DNA from: Acidovorax delafieldii
GTDB lineage: Bacteria; Pseudomonadota; Gammaproteobacteria; Burkholderiales; Burkholderiaceae_C
Assembly (NCBI GenBank): GCA_002377855.1
Contig: DFQQ01000035.1
Span: forward strand, 117,455-169,000
Direction: 5' to 3'
Length of the DNA stretch: 51,546 nt
In this document: positions 42,979-51,546 of the stretch, piece by piece
How positions within the stretch are numbered: position 1 is the first letter of the stretch
Layout of the letters: each line of letters begins with the position of its first letter
Program-made: the position numbers and the translations under genes
The notes under the pieces: generated by a model
Databases searched by the model: none
Told to the model about the DNA's origin: nothing
The model's input: only the letters and a program-made list of their open reading frames with translations

Positions 42979-44664
42979 ATGCCTTTCTCACTGCCCCGCC
43001 CGATCAGCATGCGCTCGTTCCAGATACGGCTGCTCAATGGGATCCTGCTGGCAAGCGTCGGCTTTGGTGTGGTGTTGCTGCTGCTGGGCTGGTCTGGGGT
43101 GATCGCGCCGCCGCGCTACTGGAGCGAAGTGCTCATCTCCGGCATTTTGTTCATGCTCGCTTTGTGTACGGTGGTACGTGCCGCCCCGCAGTACTACGTG
43201 GCGGTAGCGGGAACCATGTCCGTAGGCGTTCTGGTCCTGTTTTCCTATGCGCTTTTGCAATCGCAAGCCAATGAACTGCGTGCCTTGTGGTTCCCCATCG
43301 GCGTGGGCTCCACCTATATCCTGCTGGGCAAGCGCGCGGGGCTGGCGTACACGCTGGTCTGTCTGGCGGTGGTGCTGGGCACCAACAGCAGCCAAGCCGC
43401 GGGATATACACGCCATGCGCTCATCGTCTTCACGCTGGCTATTTCGCTCAGCAGCATGTGTTTTTACATCTTTGTTTCGCACGCGCAGCGCCTGTACCAG
43501 CACCTCTCGCAGCGCGAGCAGCAGTACCGGCTGCTGACAGACGGCGCCGAAGAAGTGATCTGGCGGCTCAACCCCGACATGACGGTGGCCTACGTGAGCC
43601 CCGCTGATGAGAGACTGCGAGGTGTGCCAGCGCATGAAATCATTGGACAGCCCATCTACAGCGCGCTGGGGGCCGACGGAGCCCAGCGGCTGGACGAGGC
43701 CATTCGCAGCGGCGACCGGCTGCTCACCCTTCCACTCCAATGCAAGAACGGCGAGGTGCGCTGGTTTGAAATGTCGGGCCGGGCGTTCTTTGACGCCCAG
43801 GGCAGGCGGGCCGGTTACCACAGCATCGGCCGCGACGTGACCGAGCGTTTGCGCCTGGAGCGCATCTTGATGGAAGAGCGCCAACTGCTGGAAGCACGGG
43901 TGCAGGAACGCACCGCCGCGCTCTCCATCGCCAAAGAAGCGGCCGAGGCCGCGCTGCGAACCAAAACGATCTTTCTGGCCAATATTGGGCACGAACTGCG
44001 CACCCCCATGACGCTGATCATGGGCATGACGGAATTGGCGCTGTCACGCACCACCGAAGCTCGCGTGCGACCCATGCTGGAAAACGCCCAGAGCGCGGCA
44101 CGCAACCTCATGGTGATGTTGAACGATCTCATCGACTTGGCTGCGCTGGAAGCACGGCAGGTCCCCTTCAGGTCCGTGCCATTTTCCATGCGCGATGTGG
44201 TGGCCTCCTCGGTGAGTCTGCTGGCTCCCAAGGCTGCGGACAAGGGCCTGGCCCTCGAACTCGTGACCACGGCAGCCCTGCCAAGGGAGCGCCATTTGGG
44301 CGACGCCGACCGCATCCAGCAGGTGCTGGTGAATCTGCTGGACAACGCGGTGAAGTTCAGCCATGCAGGCGCTATCCGCGTCGAACTGGGCACGCAAGGC
44401 GGTGCAGCCGACGCCACGACATGGACATTGCGGGTGATTGACCAAGGCATCGGCATCGCCGCCGAAGACCAACCCCGCCTGTTTACCCTTTTTGAGCAGG
44501 TGGACGGCTCGGCCACCCGGCCATTCGAAGGTGCGGGGCTGGGCCTTGCGCTGTGCAAGCGGATGGTCGAGGGCATGGGCGGAAGCCTGGGGGTGCAAAG
44601 CGAGCTCGGCAAGGGCAGCTGCTTCTGGGTGATCCTCCCTCTGCCCCGTGCCGCAATGGACTGA
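42979..44664 (+). CDS. Membrane sensor histidine kinase with PAS domain
   Basis: A 561-residue kinase. The first 170 residues hold about six membrane helices, followed by a PAS domain (about 185-300, REQQYRLLTDGAEEVIWRLN), a coiled linker, the His box NIGHELRTPM (His338) and the ATPase domain with N box (NLLDNAVKFSH), DQGIGI and GAGLGLALCKRMVEG. There is no receiver domain and no response regulator gene adjacent, so it is an orphan sensor. The upstream DNA (42890-42950) is AT-rich and probably the promoter. Confidence 0.92.
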   Translation: MPFSLPRPISMRSFQIRLLNGILLASVGFGVVLLLLGWSGVIAPPRYWSEVLISGILFMLALCTVVRAAPQYYVAVAGTMSVGVLVLFSYALLQSQANELRALWFPIGVGSTYILLGKRAGLAYTLVCLAVVLGTNSSQAAGYTRHALIVFTLAISLSSMCFYIFVSHAQRLYQHLSQREQQYRLLTDGAEEVIWRLNPDMTVAYVSPADERLRGVPAHEIIGQPIYSALGADGAQRLDEAIRSGDRLLTLPLQCKNGEVRWFEMSGRAFFDAQGRRAGYHSIGRDVTERLRLERILMEERQLLEARVQERTAALSIAKEAAEAALRTKTIFLANIGHELRTPMTLIMGMTELALSRTTEARVRPMLENAQSAARNLMVMLNDLIDLAALEARQVPFRSVPFSMRDVVASSVSLLAPKAADKGLALELVTTAALPRERHLGDADRIQQVLVNLLDNAVKFSHAGAIRVELGTQGGAADATTWTLRVIDQGIGIAAEDQPRLFTLFEQVDGSATRPFEGAGLGLALCKRMVEGMGGSLGVQSELGKGSCFWVILPLPRAAMD

Positions 44665-44731
44665 TACCAGGTACGAGTGCAGGCTGCCTAGCGGTCTCGG
44701 TACCCCCGCAGGCGAGGCCCCTCGCGCCAGG

Positions 44732-45631
44732 TCAGCGCGCCGCTTGGGGCTGCAGCAAATCCTGCTGCGCCGCCACCGTTTCACGCAAAAACGCCCACGT
44801 CACCTGCATACGGGCCAGGTGCTTGGCCTCGGACGGCATGCTCATCCAGAACGTGCGGGTGAATCGCGCCTCCTGCGGCAGCACACGCGCGAGCACCGGA
44901 TCCCGATCGGCCAGAAACGCGGGCAGCACCGCTAGCCCCGCGCCCGCGCGAACGGCCTCGTACTGCGCCGTGATGCTGGTGCTGCGAAACGCAAAGCGCT
45001 CGGGCTGGTGCAAGGCATCCAGAAACTGCAGTTCCTTGGTGAACAGCAAGTCATCCACATAGCTGACAAACGCATGGTGGCGCAGGTCTTCGCGCGCAGC
45101 CACCAGCGGTCTGCGTGCCAGGTATTCGCGCTGCCCGTACAGATGCAGGGTGTAGTCCGAAAGCCGGCTCACGATGACCGAGCCGCGGGTGGGCCGCTCC
45201 AGCGATATCACGATATCGGCCTCGCGCCGCGACAGGTGCAGCATGCGCGGCAACGCCAGCAGGTCGATGGAGAGATGCGGATGCTTGCGCGTGAGGTGCG
45301 CCAGGTGGGGCGCGAGGATCAGCGTGCCAAAGCCCTCGGTGGCCCCCACCCGCACCAGGCCCGAAGGCCCTTCGTGCGATGCGGGCGCAGCTCGCTCAGC
45401 GCCCAGCACGGCAGACTCCATGGTCTCCACCACGGGCAACAGCTGGCGCCCCGCTTCGGTCAGCCGGTGGCCACCGGCCTCACGGGCAAACAGGGCCGCG
45501 CCCATCTGCTTTTCCAGCGCCTGAATGCGGCGCGACACGGTGGTGTGCTCCACAGCCAGACGGCGGGCCGCCCCGGCCAGGGTTCCCGCGCGGGCCAGTT
45601 CCAAAAAATAACGAAGGTTGTCCCAATCCAT
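44732..45631 (-). CDS. LysR-type regulator divergent from mmsA
   Basis: A 299-residue regulator with HTH DWDNLRYFLELARAGTLAGA and VEHTTVSRRIQALEKQMGAAL, and an effector domain ending FWMSMPSEAKHLARMQVTWAFL. It diverges from mmsA, the usual layout for a regulator of valine degradation genes. The 150-bp gap contains TGCATTTATGCA and AGTGCACAAATT, candidate LysR boxes. Confidence 0.92.
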   Translation of the reverse strand: MDWDNLRYFLELARAGTLAGAARRLAVEHTTVSRRIQALEKQMGAALFAREAGGHRLTEAGRQLLPVVETMESAVLGAERAAPASHEGPSGLVRVGATEGFGTLILAPHLAHLTRKHPHLSIDLLALPRMLHLSRREADIVISLERPTRGSVIVSRLSDYTLHLYGQREYLARRPLVAAREDLRHHAFVSYVDDLLFTKELQFLDALHQPERFAFRSTSITAQYEAVRAGAGLAVLPAFLADRDPVLARVLPQEARFTRTFWMSMPSEAKHLARMQVTWAFLRETVAAQQDLLQPQAAR

Positions 45632-45781
45632 GGTCCGGCCTCATTCAAGCAGCAGAAATGTGCATTTATGCAGATCAAAAGTGCACAAATTCATATTGTC
45701 ATTCTATTTTTGCACGCCTACGATGCGGCAGTCGGTGTTGCTTAACACCCCAGGTCCGAGACAACCCTTTGAGGAGACAAC

Positions 45782-47305
45782 ATGAACGCCCCCACTTCCA
45801 CCGCCGTACTGGCCCCCACCGTCAAGCTGCTCATTGGCGGCCAGTTTGTTGAATCCAAGACCACGCAGTGGCGCAACGTGGTCAACCCCGCCACGCAAGA
45901 GGTGCTGGCCCGCGTACCGTTTGCCACGCCTGAAGAAATCAACGCCGCCGTGGCCTCAGGCAAAGAGGCTTTCAAGACCTGGAAGAAGACGCCCATCGGC
46001 ACCCGCGCCCGCATCTTTTTGAAGCTGCAGCAACTCATCCGCGAAAACATGGGCGAGCTGGCCGCGCTGCTGACGGCCGAGCAAGGCAAGACCCTGCCGG
46101 ATGCCGAAGGCGACGTCTTCCGCGGCCTGGAAGTGGTGGAGCACGCTGCCGGCATCGGCAACCTGCAACTGGGCGAGCTCGCCAACAACGTCGCCAATGG
46201 CGTGGACACCTACACCGTGATGCAGCCGCTGGGCGTGTGCGCGGGCATCACCCCCTTCAACTTCCCGGCCATGATCCCGCTGTGGATGTTCCCGATGGCC
46301 ATTGCCACGGGCAACACCTTTGTGCTCAAGCCTAGTGAGCAAGACCCGATGGTGACCATGCGCCTGTGCGAGCTGGCGCTGGAAGCCGGCATTCCGCCCG
46401 GTGTGCTGAACGTGGTGCACGGCGGTGAAGACGCCGTGAACGCCATTTGCGACCACCCCGATATCAAGGCCATCAGCTTCGTCGGCTCCACCAAGGTGGG
46501 CACCCATGTCTACAACCGCGCCAGCCTCAACGGCAAGCGCGTGCAGTGCATGATGGGCGCCAAGAACCACGCCATCGTGGTGCCCGATGCCAACAAGGAA
46601 CAGACCCTGAACGCCCTGGCCGGTGCGGCCTTTGGCGCCGCAGGCCAGCGCTGCATGGCGCTGTCGGTCGTCATTCTGGTGGGTGAATCGCAAAAGTGGA
46701 TTCCTGAGCTGGTGGACAAGGCCAAGACCCTCAAGGTAAGTGGTGGCACTGAAAAGGGCACCGACGTGGGCCCCGTCATCTCCTGCGCTGCCCGCGACCG
46801 CGTGGTGGGCCTGATCGAGCGCGGCATTGCCGACGGCGCCACGCTGGAGCTGGACGGCCGCAACCCCAGCGTGCCCGGCTACGAAAAGGGCAACTTTGTG
46901 GGCCCCACCATCTTCAGCGGCGTGAAGCCCGGCATGTCCATCTACGACCAGGAAATCTTTGGCCCCGTGCTGTGCCTGGCCGCAGCCGACACGCTGGACG
47001 ATGCCATCGAGTTCATCAACGCCAACCCCAACGGCAACGGCACCGCCATCTTCACGCAAAGCGGCGCTGCGGCCCGCAAATTCCAGGAAGAGATCGACGT
47101 GGGCCAGGTCGGCATCAACGTGCCAATCCCGGTGCCCGTGCCCATCTTCTCGTTCACCGGCTCGCGCGCTTCCAAGCTGGGCGACCTGGGCCCCTATGGC
47201 AAGCAGGTGGTGATGTTCTACACCCAGACCAAGACCGTGACAGCGCGCTGGTTTGACGACAGCACCGTGAGCCAGGGGGTGAACACCACGATCAGTTTGA
47301 AGTGA
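45782..47305 (+). CDS. mmsA: CoA-acylating methylmalonate-semialdehyde dehydrogenase
   Basis: The 507-residue aldehyde dehydrogenase converts methylmalonate semialdehyde, NAD and CoA to propionyl-CoA in valine catabolism. It shows KLLIGGQFVESKTTQWRNVV, the catalytic Cys in AAGQRCMAL (about residue 290) and the MGAKNHAIVVPDANKEQTLN segment typical of MmsA. The start follows a GAGGAGAC site. Together with the acyl-CoA dehydrogenase and mmsB downstream it forms the valine pathway. Confidence 0.95.
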   Translation: MNAPTSTAVLAPTVKLLIGGQFVESKTTQWRNVVNPATQEVLARVPFATPEEINAAVASGKEAFKTWKKTPIGTRARIFLKLQQLIRENMGELAALLTAEQGKTLPDAEGDVFRGLEVVEHAAGIGNLQLGELANNVANGVDTYTVMQPLGVCAGITPFNFPAMIPLWMFPMAIATGNTFVLKPSEQDPMVTMRLCELALEAGIPPGVLNVVHGGEDAVNAICDHPDIKAISFVGSTKVGTHVYNRASLNGKRVQCMMGAKNHAIVVPDANKEQTLNALAGAAFGAAGQRCMALSVVILVGESQKWIPELVDKAKTLKVSGGTEKGTDVGPVISCAARDRVVGLIERGIADGATLELDGRNPSVPGYEKGNFVGPTIFSGVKPGMSIYDQEIFGPVLCLAAADTLDDAIEFINANPNGNGTAIFTQSGAAARKFQEEIDVGQVGINVPIPVPVPIFSFTGSRASKLGDLGPYGKQVVMFYTQTKTVTARWFDDSTVSQGVNTTISLK

Positions 47306-47343
47306 GGTGCTGAGGTGCTGACGAGAGCGCCGCACCCCTACAC

Positions 47344-47460
47344 CCGTTCGGGCTGAGCTTGTCGAAGCCCTGCGCACCATCCCGGCCCATGCTCCCCTAC
47401 CCGTTCACGCTGAGCCTGTCGAAGCGCCGCGCAAGGCTTCGACAGGCTCAGCCCGAACGG
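47344..47460. repeat. REP-like repeats, copies c
   Basis: One single arm at about 47344-47370 (CGTTCGGGCTGAGCTTGTCG) and one complete inverted pair at 47401-47460. They fill the space after mmsA. The remaining DNA of 47306-47551 shows nothing else. Confidence 0.85.
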
Positions 47461-47551
47461 TGGGGGGATAGCGCGAGGGGTTCACTCGCCGTTCTGTCTG
47501 GGCATGCCGAAAGCCCTCAACACCATGCGTTGGCAGTGTTAAAACCAGACC

Positions 47552-47974
47552 ATGCAATGCAAACATCCATGGATCAAAGCGGCCCCCTGGCCTGCCAATG
47601 CCCTGCTGCTCAGTGCAGCCCTGCTGACCAGCCCCAGCGCCCATGCGCAAGCCGGTGCCGCCTGCAAACCCACGGGCACCGTGGCCGAGGTCAATGCCTG
47701 CGCGGTGCAAGACTTTCAAGCGGCAGACACCACCCTCCAGATCCTGTACGAAGACGTGATGCGCGCCCTGTCGGCCCACGAACGCCCGCAACTGCGGCAG
47801 GAACACTCCGCCTGGGTGCGCGAGCGCACGGCGCAATGCAAACGCGAAACGCAAGCCACCGAAACCCAGCCCGAAGGCCCGCGCCTGTACCACCAGTGCA
47901 TGACACGCAAGACGCAAGAGCGGCGCAAAGGCCTGATGCGCTGGCTGAGCAACGACAGCCCGGCCAAGCCGTGA
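47552..47974 (+). CDS. LprI-like (DUF1311) exported protein
   Basis: A 140-residue protein with a signal peptide (ANALLLSAALLTSPSAHA). The mature part shows AEVNACAVQDFQAADTTLQI, RQEHSAWVRERTAQC and YHQCMTRKTQERRKGL, the Cys-containing DUF1311 pattern. It is less close to the family core than the copy at 5691. It lies between two REP clusters, inside the valine gene cluster but probably unrelated to it. Confidence 0.75.
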   Translation: MQCKHPWIKAAPWPANALLLSAALLTSPSAHAQAGAACKPTGTVAEVNACAVQDFQAADTTLQILYEDVMRALSAHERPQLRQEHSAWVRERTAQCKRETQATETQPEGPRLYHQCMTRKTQERRKGLMRWLSNDSPAKP

Positions 47975-47998
47975 TGACTTGCCAAGCACCACCCCACA

Positions 47999-48128
47999 CC
48001 GTTCGGGCTGAGCCTATCGAAGCCAGGGCGCAAGGCTGGCAAGCCCTTCGACAAGCTCAGGGCGAACGGGGTGGACTGATCAAACCACGCGTTCTCCTGC
48101 ACCCGTTCAGGCTGAGCCTGTCGAAGCC
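47999..48128. repeat. REP-like repeats, copies d
   Basis: A complete inverted pair (47999-48070) and a single arm (48102-48128, CGTTCAGGCTGAGCCTGTCG). They lie between the LprI-like gene and the acyl-CoA dehydrogenase gene. Confidence 0.85.
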
Positions 48129-48193
48129 TCGCACAGCGCTTGCACAGACCGAATCCGCCCCCAGCGCCACACCACAAAACAAGAGACAACGCC

Positions 48194-49360
48194 ATGGACT
48201 TTGAGCTGACCGAAGAACAACGCGCCTTTGCCCAAACCGCCCGCGACTTTGCCCTGGCCGAACTGGCCCCGCACGCTGCCGAGTGGGACGCCGAGGCCAT
48301 CTTCCCCAAAGAAGCCATTGCCAAGGCGGGCGAGCTGGGCTTTTGCGGCCTGTATGCGCCCGAAGCCGCTGGCGGCCTCGCCGTGCCCCGGCTGGACGCC
48401 ACGCTGGTGTTCGAAGAAATGGCCGCCATCGACCCCAGCACCACCGCCTTCATCACCATCCACAACATGGCCACCTGGATGCTGGGCACCTGGGCCACAC
48501 CCGCGGTGCGCGATCACTGGGGCCCGCTGCTGACCACCGGGCAAAAGCTCGCCAGCTATTGCCTGACCGAGCCCGGCGCGGGCTCTGACGCCGCATCGCT
48601 CAAAACCCGGGCCGAGCTGGTCGGGCACGAATACATCATCAACGGCAGCAAGGCCTTCATCAGCGGCGCAGGCGCGACCGATGTGCTGGTGCTGATGGCG
48701 CGCACCGGGGATGCAGCATCCGGCGCCAGCGGCATCAGCGCCTTTGCCGTGCCCGCCGACACGCCCGGCATCACCTACGGCAAAAAAGAACACAAGATGG
48801 GCTGGAACAGCCAGCCCACCCGCACCATCAGCTTTGACAACGTGCGCATCCCCGCCAACCACCTGCTGGGGCAAGAAGGCGAAGGATTCAAGATCGCCAT
48901 GAAGGGGCTGGACGGCGGGCGCATCAATATCGCCACCTGCTCGGTGGGCGCAGCGCAGGGCGCTCTCAACGCCGCCCAGCAGTACATGCAAGACCGCAAG
49001 CAGTTTGGCAAGCCCATTGCCAGCTTTCAGGCCCTGCAGTTCAAGCTGGCCGACATGGCGACCGAGCTGGTCGCCGCCCGCCAGATGGTGCGCCTGGCTG
49101 CAGCCAAGCTCGACGCGGGCGCCCGCGACGCATCCACCTACTGCGCCATGGCCAAGCGCTTTGCCACGGATGCAGGCTTTACCGTGGTGAACGAGGCTCT
49201 GCAACTGCACGGCGGCTACGGCTACATCCGCGAATACCCGCTAGAGCGCCTGCTGCGCGACGCCCGCGTGCACCAGATTCTGGAAGGCACCAACGAAATC
49301 ATGCGCGTCATCATTGCGCGGCGCATGCTGGAGGGGGATGCGACAGAGGTGATTCGCTGA
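48194..49360 (+). CDS. Acyl-CoA dehydrogenase, probably isobutyryl-CoA dehydrogenase
   Basis: A 388-residue flavoenzyme. It starts MDFELTEEQRAFAQTARDFA, has the FAD loop YCLTEPGAGSDAASLKTRA and ends with LQLHGGYGYIREYPLERLLRDARVHQILEGTNEIMR, including the FAD/CoA and catalytic Glu region. Given mmsA upstream and mmsB downstream, isobutyryl-CoA to methacrylyl-CoA is the likely reaction. A longer frame to 48140 overlaps repeats and is not used. Confidence 0.92.
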   Translation: MDFELTEEQRAFAQTARDFALAELAPHAAEWDAEAIFPKEAIAKAGELGFCGLYAPEAAGGLAVPRLDATLVFEEMAAIDPSTTAFITIHNMATWMLGTWATPAVRDHWGPLLTTGQKLASYCLTEPGAGSDAASLKTRAELVGHEYIINGSKAFISGAGATDVLVLMARTGDAASGASGISAFAVPADTPGITYGKKEHKMGWNSQPTRTISFDNVRIPANHLLGQEGEGFKIAMKGLDGGRINIATCSVGAAQGALNAAQQYMQDRKQFGKPIASFQALQFKLADMATELVAARQMVRLAAAKLDAGARDASTYCAMAKRFATDAGFTVVNEALQLHGGYGYIREYPLERLLRDARVHQILEGTNEIMRVIIARRMLEGDATEVIR

Positions 49361-49375
49361 TCCACCAAATTACTC

Positions 49376-49428
49376 CTATTTTGATAGCTTCCTGCGCAAA
49401 CTGAATAAGCGCCAGAGCACTATTTGGT
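49376..49428 (+). repeat. Palindromic interspersed element in front of the MOSC gene
   Basis: ATTTTGATAGCTTCCTGCGC, loop, AAGCGCCAGAGCACTATTTGG. It fills the whole space between the acyl-CoA dehydrogenase gene and the ATG at 49429, so its CAGAG is the only ribosome-site-like sequence there. Confidence 0.8.
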
Positions 49429-50004
49429 ATGAACCACCCGCTTTTAACGACCACCGTTGCCGCCGTGCACCGCGATGCAGAGCACCGCTTTTCCAAGCAG
49501 CGCGTTGCATCCATCGAGCTGCAGGCGGGCATGGGCGTGGTGGGCGACGCGCACTGGGGGCGCACCGTGCGGCACCGCTCGCGCGTGCGGGTGGATGCAA
49601 GCCAGCCCAACCTTCGGCAGGTGCACCTGATTTCCGAATCGCTTTTCGCCCATCTGCAAGACCTGGACTTTGAGATAGCGCCGGGCGAGCTGGGCGAGAA
49701 CATCACGCTGGCCACGGCTGACGGCCTGGACTGGCGCGAACTGATCTCGCTGCCGGTGGGTACCCAGCTGCAGTTTGAGCAAGGCCCACTGCTGCAGCTG
49801 ACCGGCCTGCGCAACCCCTGCAGCCAGATCGAATCGCACCAACGCGGTCTGCTGGCCGCCATGCTGGGGCGTGACGACATGGGCCGAGTGCTTCGCAAAA
49901 CAGGCGTGATGTCTGTCGTGCTGACGGGCGGCACCGTGGCAGAGGGCGACCACATTCGCATCCAACTGCCACCGCCACCCCACCAAGCCATGGAGCGCGT
50001 GTAG
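49429..50004 (+). CDS. MOSC domain protein
   Basis: A 191-residue single-domain MOSC protein (YiiM/MOSC type). Seen are GMGVVGDAHWGRTVRHRSRV, RQVHLISESLF, GELGENITLATADGLDWREL and LRNPCSQIES with the conserved Cys of the molybdenum-cofactor site. MOSC proteins pass sulfur to or bind the cofactor; the substrate is unknown. Its stop lies two bases before the next start. Confidence 0.88.
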   Translation: MNHPLLTTTVAAVHRDAEHRFSKQRVASIELQAGMGVVGDAHWGRTVRHRSRVRVDASQPNLRQVHLISESLFAHLQDLDFEIAPGELGENITLATADGLDWRELISLPVGTQLQFEQGPLLQLTGLRNPCSQIESHQRGLLAAMLGRDDMGRVLRKTGVMSVVLTGGTVAEGDHIRIQLPPPPHQAMERV

Positions 50005-50006
50005 CC

Positions 50007-50477
50007 ATGCCCGCCCGCCCCCTCAGCGACGAGACCCTGCACCTCATCGACGCCCTGCGCACGGCCCTGGCGCAGCGCAGCGATGTAGACGAGCGCACCA
50101 TGTTTGGCTGCTACTGCTTCTTTGTGGACGGCAAGCTGTGCATGGGCGTGAAGGGCGAGGAGCTGCTGGTGCGCCTGCCGGCCGACAGGCATGGCGAGTT
50201 TCAAGAGATGCAGAACACCCGCGAACTCTCGCCCGGCGGGGGCATGCAAGGCTACTTTTGGGTGGAGCCCAACGGCTACGCCACCCGGGCGCAGTGGCAC
50301 TTTTGGCTGGACGAAGCCCTGGCCTACAACCCGCAAGCCAAGGCATCGCCGCGCAAGGCCAAGGCACCCGGTGCTGCCGCAGCAGCGCCCAAACTACCCG
50401 CTGCCACCAAGCGCCCAGCCACCAGCACCGCCAAAGCCGCCCAGAAGAAGCACAGCATCTTCGAAGCCGACGACTGA
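50007..50477 (+). CDS. TfoX/Sxy N-terminal domain protein
   Basis: A 156-residue protein. Residues 1-115 show the TfoX-N pattern (TLHLIDALRTALAQ, RTMFGCYCFFVDGKLCMGVKG and LLVRLPADR). The last 45 residues are a Lys/Ala/Pro-rich tail. Stand-alone TfoX-N proteins are not proven competence regulators. It is coupled with the MOSC gene upstream. Confidence 0.85.
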   Translation: MPARPLSDETLHLIDALRTALAQRSDVDERTMFGCYCFFVDGKLCMGVKGEELLVRLPADRHGEFQEMQNTRELSPGGGMQGYFWVEPNGYATRAQWHFWLDEALAYNPQAKASPRKAKAPGAAAAAPKLPAATKRPATSTAKAAQKKHSIFEADD

Positions 50478-50553
50478 CCTGATGGCTCACAGCCGCCTCA
50501 CCGGTACGCCCCACCATGCCCTTGACCAACGAAATGCCCCAGATGAGCCCCCA

Positions 50554-50882
50554 CCCGTTCGGGCTGAGCCTGTCGAAGCCAGGGCACAAAGCTGGCAAGC
50601 CCTTCGACAAGCTCAGGGCGAACGGGGGCGAACCGGCACAGCACCCCGTGGAGCCACCACGCATGAACCACACCGCACCGTTCGGGCTGAGCCCGTCGAA
50701 GCCAGGGCACGTTTTTGCCAACAGCCTTAGTGCAGCCTCAAGCCCAACGGTCTATCTTCCGCTCGCCGCCATTCAAGCCTTTTTGCCTGTCTCAGATACC
50801 ACTCCATCCGTTCGGGCTGAGCCCGTCGAAGCCAGGGCTTGTCGCGTGCGTGCAAGGCTTCGACAGGCTCAGCCCGAACGGG
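50554..50882. repeat. REP-like repeats, copies e and f
   Basis: Complete inverted pairs at 50554-50625 and 50808-50882, with a single arm at 50679-50703 between. Pair e and pair d share nearly the same inner sequence (GAAGCCAGGGC... CAAGCCCTTCGAC), so these copies are recent. The whole stretch 50478-51019 contains no gene; it holds only these repeats, one palindromic element and the mmsB promoter. Confidence 0.88.
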
Positions 50883-50919
50883 TGGGGAAGGAAAAGCGTC
50901 TGAGGTAGGTCACTAATCA

Positions 50920-50975
50920 GGCCTTTTTGCCCTCCAGCGCTTGATACATAAGCGCAGGCAGCTATCAATTTCATA
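50920..50975 (-). repeat. Palindromic interspersed element upstream of mmsB
   Basis: On the minus strand: ATTGATAGCTGCCTGCGCTT, loop, AAGCGCTGGAGGGCAAAAAG. A well-preserved copy about 45 bp in front of mmsB, in the opposite orientation to the gene. Confidence 0.8.
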
Positions 50976-51019
50976 CCAACTCGCTTCACCACCACAACCA
51001 CACCAAGGAGACACACACC

Positions 51020-51546
51020 ATGAAAATCGCATTCATCGGCCTGGGCAACATGGGCGGCCCCATGGCACACAACCTGCACAAGGCAGGCCACGAGGTACGG
51101 GCGTTTGACCTGTCCCAACCCGCCCGCGACAAGCTGGCCGCAGACGGCGTGCCCATCGCCGCCGACGCCAAGGCCGCCGTGCAGGGGGCCGAAGTCATCA
51201 TCAGCATGCTGCCCGCCAGCCAGCATGTGGAAGGCTTGTTCTTAGGCGCGGGCGACCTGCTGGCCCAGTTGCCCGCCGGCACGCTGGTCATTGACTGCTC
51301 CACCATCGCAGCCGCCACCTCCCGTAAAGTGGCCGAGGCCGCCCAAGCCAAGGGCGTGGCCTTTATCGACGCGCCCGTGTCGGGCGGCACCGGCGGCGCC
51401 ATTGCAGGCACCCTCACCTTCATGGTGGGCGGCGACGCCGCCGACCTGGAACGCGCCCGCCCCGTGCTCGAAAAAATGGGCGCCAACATCTTCCACGCAG
51501 GCAGCGTAGGCGCAGGCCAAACGGCCAAGATCTGCAACAACATGCT
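51020..51546 (+). CDS. mmsB: 3-hydroxyisobutyrate dehydrogenase (N-terminal part)
   Basis: Only the first 175 codons are in the window. The start follows an AAGGAG site. The NAD motif GLGNMG is at residues 7-12, the substrate loop DAPVSGGTGGA at 118-128 and the catalytic Lys170 in GQTAKICNNM. It oxidises 3-hydroxyisobutyrate to methylmalonate semialdehyde, the substrate of MmsA encoded upstream, completing the valine branch. Confidence 0.94.
   Translation, partial: MKIAFIGLGNMGGPMAHNLHKAGHEVRAFDLSQPARDKLAADGVPIAADAKAAVQGAEVIISMLPASQHVEGLFLGAGDLLAQLPAGTLVIDCSTIAAATSRKVAEAAQAKGVAFIDAPVSGGTGGAIAGTLTFMVGGDAADLERARPVLEKMGANIFHAGSVGAGQTAKICNNM

Overview
The window is chromosomal DNA of high GC content, densely packed, and almost certainly from a betaproteobacterium of the Comamonadaceae (Acidovorax-like). 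This placement rests on gene content recalled from that group (imuA-imuB, the tauE/cysI/DUF934/cysH/cysD/cysN order, Bug-type binding proteins, CysN without a fused kinase) and on two interspersed repeat families typical of it. No rRNA, tRNA, CRISPR array, intact transposase or integrase was seen.

Layout. 1-2.7 kb: SOS mutagenesis genes imuB (cut by the window edge) and imuA behind a perfect LexA box, then a lipoprotein Cu/Zn superoxide dismutase and a MobA-like nucleotidyltransferase. 2.8-7.4 kb: an accessory region of lower GC with unrecognised small genes. It holds a three-gene operon whose two outer genes are paralogous and ribbon-helix-helix-like, a divergent pair of orphan genes, and what looks like a decayed type VI effector/immunity-type cassette (two LprI-like or unknown exported proteins, a fragment starting like a lipase effector, and an exported pseudogene stopped by one TAA codon). 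7.5-10.1 kb: pdxH, a lipoprotein and a GH100/debranching-type glycosidase.

10.3-27.2 kb is a sulfur block. An ssuE-ssuA-ssuA-ssuD-ssuC-ssuB-ssuF operon imports and desulfonates alkanesulfonates and is followed upstream by the sulfate-binding protein sbp. After yggX and mnmC comes tauE-cysI-DUF934-cysH-cysD-cysN, which takes sulfate to sulfide, then ferredoxin fdxA and a ferredoxin-NADP reductase. The 3' end of yggX is present three times in tandem, and two of the copies differ only by synonymous changes.

28.4-35 kb: a LysR gene broken by a frameshift, an EamA/RarD-type transporter, an AEC transporter, chromate transporter chrA, a Bug/TctC binding protein and a small HTH protein. 35.3-40.6 kb: a MarR-controlled tripartite efflux operon (outer membrane factor, EmrA, EmrB). 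40.7-44.7 kb: small proteins (EF-hand, PH domain, a 52-residue membrane protein) and an orphan PAS sensor kinase. 44.7-51.5 kb: a valine/isobutyryl-CoA catabolic cluster (LysR, mmsA, acyl-CoA dehydrogenase, mmsB at the window edge) with an LprI-like protein, a MOSC protein and a TfoX-N protein between them.

Two repeat families run through the window. One is a REP-like sequence around TTCGGGCTGAGCCTGTCGAA. The other is a roughly 50-bp palindromic element (TTTTGATAGCT...GCGCTT...AAGCGC...). Copies of the second lie inside the cysN reading frame, at the start of the DUF934 gene, and directly in front of ssuB and the MOSC gene, where they appear to supply translation signals.
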